From contig JAGAPG010000008.1 of NCBI GenBank assembly GCA_017623355.1, forward strand, positions 1 through 32,135: a stretch of DNA of 32,135 bases. The letters run 5' to 3'. A program made the position numbers and the translations under genes. Under the pieces are notes generated by a model, which had not been told where the DNA came from, ran no database searches, and was given only the letters and a program-made list of their open reading frames with translations. This DNA comes from Clostridia bacterium. Lineage in GTDB: Bacteria; Bacillota; Clostridia; Oscillospirales; CAG-272. Position 1 is the first letter of the stretch. Each line of letters opens with the position of its first letter. Positions 31,046-32,135 of this stretch are shown piece after piece.

Positions 31046-31981
31046 ATGACAATGAATAAATATTTGCCGGAGGGAGCGCTTATATCGACACCCGAAAACA
31101 GAGAATATACATCATCCCTTTACGGACTTGAAAGAGCAAGGACTGAAGAAAAAATCCTTGAAGGAGTGGTGGATAAATGCGATAATGATACATACACCCT
31201 TCACGTTGATCTTAACGGAGTAGACGGAATAATAATGCGTGAGGAGTGCGTTTACGGAGAAAATCCAAAGGACATAGCCATAATAACACGCGTTGGAAAA
31301 AGCGTAGCCTTTAAGGTTATACAGATTATAAAGGAGGATGGGAAAAGACCGATAGCGATCCTTTCTCGTAAGGAAGCGCAAAGAGAATGCGTAAATAATT
31401 ATCTTATGGATCTTATACCGGGAGATATAATCCCTGCTAAAATAACGCATTTTGAGAATTTCGGAGCCTTTGTAGATGTAGGCTGCGGAGTTAATTCGCT
31501 AATATGCATAGACAGTATATCGGTATCTCGCATATCCTCACCGTCTGATAGATTTAAGATACGCGAACAGATTCCGGTTGTTGTAAAAAGTATAGATTAC
31601 GATACAGGAAGAATATATGTATCCACAAGAGAGCTTTTCGGCACTTGGGAGGAAAACACATCAATGTTTATGCAGGGACAGACAGTATCGGGCATAATAA
31701 GGAGCATCGAAAATTACGGCATATTCGTTGAACTTTCTCCTAATCTCGCAGGACTCGCCGAGCTAAAGGACGGAGTCGAGGTGGGGCAGAGCTGCGCTGT
31801 ATACATAAAAAGCATAATGCCTGAAAAAATGAAGATAAAGCTCGTTATAATAGATTCGTATAATTCAAAATTATCAACGCATCAGCCAAAATATTTTATT
31901 GATACCGAAAAAGTAAAGCATATTGACAGCTGGAGATATTCACCCGATAATTGCAATAAGCTTATAGAAACGATATTTTAA
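31046..31981 (+). CDS. RNA-binding protein with three S1-like domains
   Basis: 311 residues. S1-like repeats: a degenerate one at about 36-108 (EKILEGVVDKCDNDTYTLHV), a clear one at about 123-195 (IPGDIIPAKITHFENFGAFVDV), and a third at about 209-275 (MQGQTVSGIIRSIENYGIFVEL). FGAFVDV and YGIFVEL are the usual RNA-binding strand. It resembles the rpsA-like S1 proteins of low-GC Gram-positives, which are shorter than the E. coli six-domain S1. Likely binds mRNA or the ribosome. GGAGG (31032-31036) precedes the ATG by nine bases. Confidence 0.85.
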   Translation: MTMNKYLPEGALISTPENREYTSSLYGLERARTEEKILEGVVDKCDNDTYTLHVDLNGVDGIIMREECVYGENPKDIAIITRVGKSVAFKVIQIIKEDGKRPIAILSRKEAQRECVNNYLMDLIPGDIIPAKITHFENFGAFVDVGCGVNSLICIDSISVSRISSPSDRFKIREQIPVVVKSIDYDTGRIYVSTRELFGTWEENTSMFMQGQTVSGIIRSIENYGIFVELSPNLAGLAELKDGVEVGQSCAVYIKSIMPEKMKIKLVIIDSYNSKLSTHQPKYFIDTEKVKHIDSWRYSPDNCNKLIETIF

Positions 31982-31998
31982 AAAAATGCTACCGATTA

Positions 31999-32025
31999 GC
32001 GTGTTATCCTTAACGGAGAACACGC
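31999..32025 (+). terminator. Hairpin after the S1-domain gene, no T tail
   Basis: GCGTGTT (31999-32005) and AACACGC (32019-32025) with an inner TCC/GGA; without a T run it is at best a weak terminator. It adjoins the hairpin array. Confidence 0.4.
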
Positions 32026-32135
32026 ATCGAGATAAATCCCTTGCGGGATTTTCGATATACGCCTGCGGCGTTCGATATGTGCTGACGCACTCGATATGTT
32101 TGCTTCGCAAACGAGGGATTTATCTCATATCGAAT
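32026..32135. repeat. Hairpin array with TCGATAT spacers enclosed by a 12-bp inverted repeat
   Basis: GAGATAAATCCC (32029-32040) is exactly inverted by GGGATTTATCTC (32115-32126). Inside are four short hairpins: CCC-TTGC-GGG (32038-32047), CGCC-TGC-GGCG (32060-32070), GTGC-TGAC-GCAC (32079-32090) and GTTTGC-TT-GCAAAC (32098-32112). TCGATAT separates the later ones at 32052, 32072 and 32091 (period 19-20), and ATATCGA appears inverted near the right end (32127-32133). It may continue past the window edge. Confidence 0.75.

Overview
The window looks like a chromosomal stretch of an AT-rich, Gram-positive anaerobe of the Clostridia (Bacillota), probably an uncultured gut species. Reasons: canonical AGGAGG-type ribosome binding sites, sigma-A promoters with 17-base spacers and frequent extended TGn -10 boxes, many U-tailed intrinsic terminators, a FtsK/SpoIIIE translocase, an ECF sigma factor paired with a DUF4367-type anti-sigma factor, and a set of cytoplasmic glycosidases. 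The lineage is an inference from style, not a database match.

Region 1 (1-3240) is an accessory patchwork: a four-helix-bundle S23-type protein preceded by a 22-bp periodic repeat array, a cupin, a frameshifted P-loop kinase, a VOC/glyoxalase-fold protein and a lipoprotein. Between them lie REP-like palindromes, hairpin clusters and repeat ends of one dispersed family (copies at about 456-514, 2241-2569 and 5342-5498).

Region 2 (3242-15898) is a glycan-degradation district: a GH151-like glycosidase (minus), a GH63-like (alpha/alpha)6 glycosidase, a GH51 arabinofuranosidase, an amidohydrolase broken by one in-frame stop, a GH43 remnant, a metallophosphoesterase and a GH29 alpha-L-fucosidase. 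None of the enzymes shows a signal peptide and no sugar transporter is present, so they probably act on imported oligosaccharides. Two regulatory or unknown modules interrupt it: a two-gene coiled-coil operon with a consensus promoter (5561-6044), and an ECF sigma/anti-sigma operon divergent from a secreted protein (9692-11864) followed by a structured, gene-free stretch.

Region 3 (15949-31981) is mostly core genome: citrate synthase, an HD-domain hydrolase, rplM-rpsI, the co-directional chain ftsK-tmk-GNAT-DJ-1-5-FCL, a split TSUP permease pair, rpsO-pnp with an RNA leader and a large intergenic stem-loop, a calcium-type P-type ATPase and a three-S1-domain RNA-binding protein. The window ends in a second hairpin array (32026-32135) enclosed by a 12-bp inverted repeat.

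The best candidate for something undescribed is the link between short-hairpin arrays with constant spacers and the S23 four-helix-bundle gene, plus the apparently gene-less copy of the same repeat family at 2241-2569. The coiled-coil pair behind a perfect consensus promoter comes second.
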